Origin: Cordylochernes scorpioides
Taxonomy: Eukaryota > Arthropoda > Arachnida > Pseudoscorpiones > Chernetidae
Direction: 5' to 3'
DNA: 64,000 nt
NCBI GenBank assembly: GCA_030710605.1
Contig: CP092872.1
Coordinates: 11,033,691 to 11,097,690, forward strand
The position numbers and the translations under genes are program-made. Of the stretch, positions 60,821 through 64,000 are shown in pieces; the first letter of the stretch is position 1, and every line of letters starts with the position of its first letter. The notes beneath the pieces are model-generated. The model searched no databases and had not been told where the DNA came from. It saw only the letters and a program-made list of their open reading frames with translations.

Positions 60821-63714
60821 CTAGTTAGCTTGACAGCCCGGGCAGTTGGCGTTTCTTGCGCTCCAGGGGCCTGGGTTATCCTTATTTCTCTCTCTATATT
60901 CTTGGAAGACGGGGCAATTTAGCAGCAGATGAATAGAAATTTGTTCCTCACATCCACAGAAGCATCTTGAATCCTGCACTGCTTTGATGAATTTTAAAAA
61001 TCTTCTAAAGTTTCCGTGATTTGTAATAAATTGAGAGTTGTGGAAATTTGCCCGAAAATAATTCGGAATATTAGCGGGAAAGAAACTTTGAAATGTTTGG
61101 TTAGTATTTTTCTTCAATAGTGTAATTTTATATTTAATCAAATTTTCAATTATATCTGGAATATCCAAGTCGTATCGCTGTTGATCCTCGATCGATAAAT
61201 ATTTTATTCAAGCACGTTGTCGTTGATTTTTATTTGACAAATCCATGTTGTCTGGAGCTCAAAAGATTATTACTTTCATAAAATTCATAAATTCGATTTT
61301 TCAAATGTTTTTCGAAAATTTTTGAAAGATTTGAAATCAATGAGATAGGTCGATAACTTTTTGTTGATTCTAAATTAGATTTATGTGGTTTAGGAATTAT
61401 CTTTAGAGCTGCTATTTTCCATTTCTCCGGATAATACCCCTTTTTGAATACATTTATTAAATAGTTTGCATAACATATGCTTAATTTTTGGGTAAGCACA
61501 TTTGATCATATTGTGGCGAAGAAATATTTTATTATTTAATTTAATATAATTCAATGAAAATACTCAACAGATTATAAAAAAATATATTACTCTGTATTTG
61601 TGTAATCATCTTTAAAATATTTCTTTGCTTGCTTGCTTAAGATTCCCTAGCTGTAGATAGTTTTGCTGACTTGTTAATAATTGTCGACTCGTCGTTGTGA
61701 CGTCATCAATAAATTATTTTATATCTTAGGATATTTCAAGGCTTGATTTCTACGCTACAATATTGTTACTTATGTTGTCTAAACCTGGAGCTTTTTAAAC
61801 ATCACAATTAGAAATGATATTCATTATTTCTTCTACTTCGATAATAATTATGCTTGGATTATTCATTCGTGGCTTAAAAGTTCTAATTATTTGTTGTTGA
61901 AAATTGTCCAAATTAGGATCGTCTTCAGGAATTAAATCGTCCATTAATATGGTCATTGTTTGCTCTTTTAGATATTCTGGTGAATTGTCAATTATGGGAA
62001 TTCCATTCTTTACATTTGAGGATCTTAATTTATTGAAGAACTTATAAGCATTACCAAATGGATTATCTGTGTAATTTTCTTCAATAACGTTTCGCCAGTT
62101 GCATTGGTGTATTTGTTTCTTGCCAACTTGAATGTATTGTAACTGGTTGTTTTATGACGATAATACTAGTTTCTAATATAATGAAAATGATTTTTTATTA
62201 TTTCCTGTTCATTAGTCCACCAGTCAATTCTGGAAACATGTTTATTAATGGGGGATTTAACCTTCGAAGATTTATATGCTGCTTCTCTCAATAAATTCAT
62301 GAGTGCGTTCACTATCCCATCAATGTCTTCCTCATTTTTCACTCTGCTTATATCAATTCCCAGTTTTTTGTATCTTGTAATGATATGTTATTAGAAAAAT
62401 TTGCCCAATTCGCATTTTTTTCAAAGTGGAAATTTGATTATTGAATAAATGACCATTCTTTAACCTGATATCAAATTTAACAGCAAAATGGTCGGAAATA
62501 TTAGTCAAATCAGAGGTATGCCAGTTGTTTATTAAACTTAGTGAGTGTTTATTCGAGATTGTGAGATCAATTATACTTACTCTCCGCGGCAGGTGGGTGT
62601 TTTTTCAGGTTATGTATAAAGAGGTTACATTCGTCTATAATAGGTTGTAATCTATATCCATTAGAGTTTATAACATTTCAAACCATATAGTATGTCTTGA
62701 ATTAAAATCACCGCAAAGGATTACAGGTTGATTTATATACGTTTTGAGCAGATCTCTAATGAATGTTTGATGAACAGGTTTATAAGTATTCGGATGAATG
62801 TATAAATTAGAAATAATTAATTTTGCTTTAACTGTAGAAATAGATATTGTTGTACAAAAATAATTTGTGAATTTTTCCTCTTTGCTGAACTTTATATTTT
62901 TATTTAAAATTATAGTTGCCGTATATTTTTCCCAAGTTTTATTCGAACATATAATTTGAGAGTCCATATCATAAATAACATTTTCATGTAAAACATATGG
63001 TTCTTGAATCAAAAGAATGTCAGGTGAAGGATATTCACATATCAAACAAAATGTTAACGCGGGATTCGATCCCGGTTCATTACTGTCTGGAAACGAGGGT
63101 GTTACCCACTCGTCCTTGTCAGGTGGGTCATCTCTAGTGCTGGCCTGTAGTTTACTTATCGCAGTAAAACTTTTTTTTACATTTTGTTGAATACATCTCA
63201 CATTTTCAATCATATAGGATATTAATCTATTTAAGATTAAGCTTTAAATTGTATTTGCTACATCATTTCCCTCGTATATTTGTGAATATTGTGTCCTTTG
63301 GATAATTTTGTCTATTTGTGATTTGTAAATCGGGCATTCACTTGAATTTGATTTATGGTTTGTAGAAATGTTTTTAAATTTAGGGTGCTTAGAGAAATTG
63401 TGACAATTTGGCGCTTCAATACAGTTGTGGCTACCCTGTACACCGCATATTTTACATATTTTAATGTTTTGGCAGTCTTTTGTTTTATGGTTCGGATTAA
63501 ATTCAAAACAATTTTGGCATTGTCTTACAAATATTCTGTCTTTTGTAGAACATCGCTCAAAATCGGTGTATATCTCATTACCCATTTTTCTTAAAATTTG
63601 GTAAACTTTAGTAGTTACTTTTAATACTATATTGTGATATGCAGAGTTAAATCCCATTCGCGGTACGAGACAAGCGATGCCAAACATGTCCGCACAGTTG
63701 GCTTCAGAAGCCAT
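60821..63714 (-). pseudogene. Jockey/CR1-like LINE, ORF1 and ORF2, decayed
   Basis: Read on the minus strand. ORF1 (63714-63244) ends in Cys/His knuckles (CQNCFEFNPNHKTKDC, CKICGVQGSHNC, and a third near the end). ORF2 follows with an AP endonuclease (LLIQEPYV, VILCGDFNSRHTIW at 63213-62668), a scrambled middle, an RT start (KIIPKPHKSNLESTKSYRP, SLISNLSKIFEKHLKNRI at 61499-61230) and a C-terminal CFCGCEEQISIHLLLNCP motif (near 60900). RT motifs B and C are deleted between 61230 and 61168. Confidence 0.85.
63050..63125 (-). repeat. tRNA-like insert inside the LINE endonuclease frame
   Basis: Minus strand has GACGAGTGGGTAACACCCTCG (D arm-like) and GGGATCGAATCCCGCG (T arm and near-consensus box B). 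The translated frame runs through it as DPPDKDEWVTPSF..EPGSNPALTF, placed between ISKLQAS and EYPSPDILLIQEP, where related endonucleases have no such segment. It looks like a tRNA-derived insertion that kept the frame. Confidence 0.45.
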
Positions 63715-63783
63715 ATATCGATTATTCTTATTTTAATTCATTTGAAAAATTCAACTATCCCTGATCATTTATTTTACTCTGGG

Positions 63784-64000
63784 ATGCCGTCACTACAGGA
63801 TAAAGTACTCTTGGTGAAATTTTATTATTGCAATTCAGAATCTTCCACTGAAGCTTTACGAGCGTTTCGTAACTTTAAAGGTATTCGAAGAGGTAAAGGA
63901 CCCATGAGTTGCTACTCTCTAAGGAGAATGATAAAATATTTTGAGAAGACTGGATCTCTGGAAGCAAAACCTCGGAGTGGAAGACCATCGACACGCAAGT
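63784..64000 (+). CDS. Mariner-like transposase, 5' part, cut by window end
   Basis: ATG at 63784 opens a frame to the window end without stops. It encodes the same N-terminal helix-turn-helix region as the minus-strand copy at 56144 (KVLLVKFYYCNSESSTEAL, SCYSLRRMIKYFEKTG, SGRPST), with about four-fifths of residues identical by eye. No terminal repeat is seen upstream. Whether the copy is complete cannot be judged. Confidence 0.85.
   Translation, partial: MPSLQDKVLLVKFYYCNSESSTEALRAFRNFKGIRRGKGPMSCYSLRRMIKYFEKTGSLEAKPRSGRPSTRK

Noticed and set aside
1..64000. Penelope-like reverse transcriptase or GIY-YIG endonuclease driving the ribozyme elements
   Set aside because: I looked among the translated frames and found only LINE-type reverse transcriptases with AP endonuclease or RNase H. 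The autonomous partner must lie elsewhere if it exists.

Overview
The window looks like repeat-rich, AT-rich nuclear DNA from an animal, most likely an arthropod and possibly a chelicerate. The evidence is Tc1/mariner and non-LTR retroelement proteins of arthropod type, tRNA-derived SINEs, Tigger/pogo-like MITEs, Helitron-type ends, and no bacterial operon structure. The species assignment is inference. I see no complete host protein gene. The best host candidates are one Cys-rich putative exon (38971-39103) and a tRNA-Gly-like gene carrying a Cys anticodon (40333-40403).

The dominant content of positions 1-51200 is dispersed foldback (long inverted repeat) elements whose arms or loops carry hammerhead ribozyme (HHR) sequences. 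I sort them into families by core and stem III. Type A has stem III palindrome ACGCGU (copies near 1285, 9787, 10135, 10370, 15714, 31638). Type B has ACCAUGGU (47447, 42524, decayed elsewhere). Type C has AUAU with a UUGAUAA core (16598, 15452, 51107 and others). Type D has ACGU (5597, 45357 and decayed copies). Type E has AGCU, often with CUGUUGA or CUGUAGA cores (34783, 21954, 33962, 43684, 50462 and others). Type H (5249-5308, 29431-29489, 40874-40930, decayed copies elsewhere) has all three hammerhead core strands, but they follow one another in reversed order (cleavage strand, then GAAA strand, then CUGAUGA strand). This predicts a pseudoknotted hammerhead. Compensatory changes in stems I and II support it. 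Type H is my main candidate for an undescribed system.

Other repeats include: a SINE with a tRNA-like head, nine copies; a second SINE with a tRNA-Thr-like head, three copies; a MITE with a 75-bp internal unit amplified to 6 and 10 copies; a giant foldback with a 112-bp minisatellite in one arm (11400-13470); a 152-bp-period head-to-tail array of Tigger-like MITEs (48845-50880) interrupted by a perfect hairpin element; and a degenerate ~120-bp satellite (39160-40215).

The right end (53.1-64 kb) is a nest of decayed mobile elements. It holds a Tigger-like MITE split by a SINE; a mariner-like element whose transposase has one stop codon; and three non-LTR retrotransposon bodies. One of these runs on the + strand with reverse transcriptase and RNase H domains (58.1-60.8 kb) and sits between minus-strand elements. 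The window ends inside a second mariner-like transposase reading rightwards. No Penelope, retrozyme or other autonomous partner for the ribozyme elements is visible in the window.
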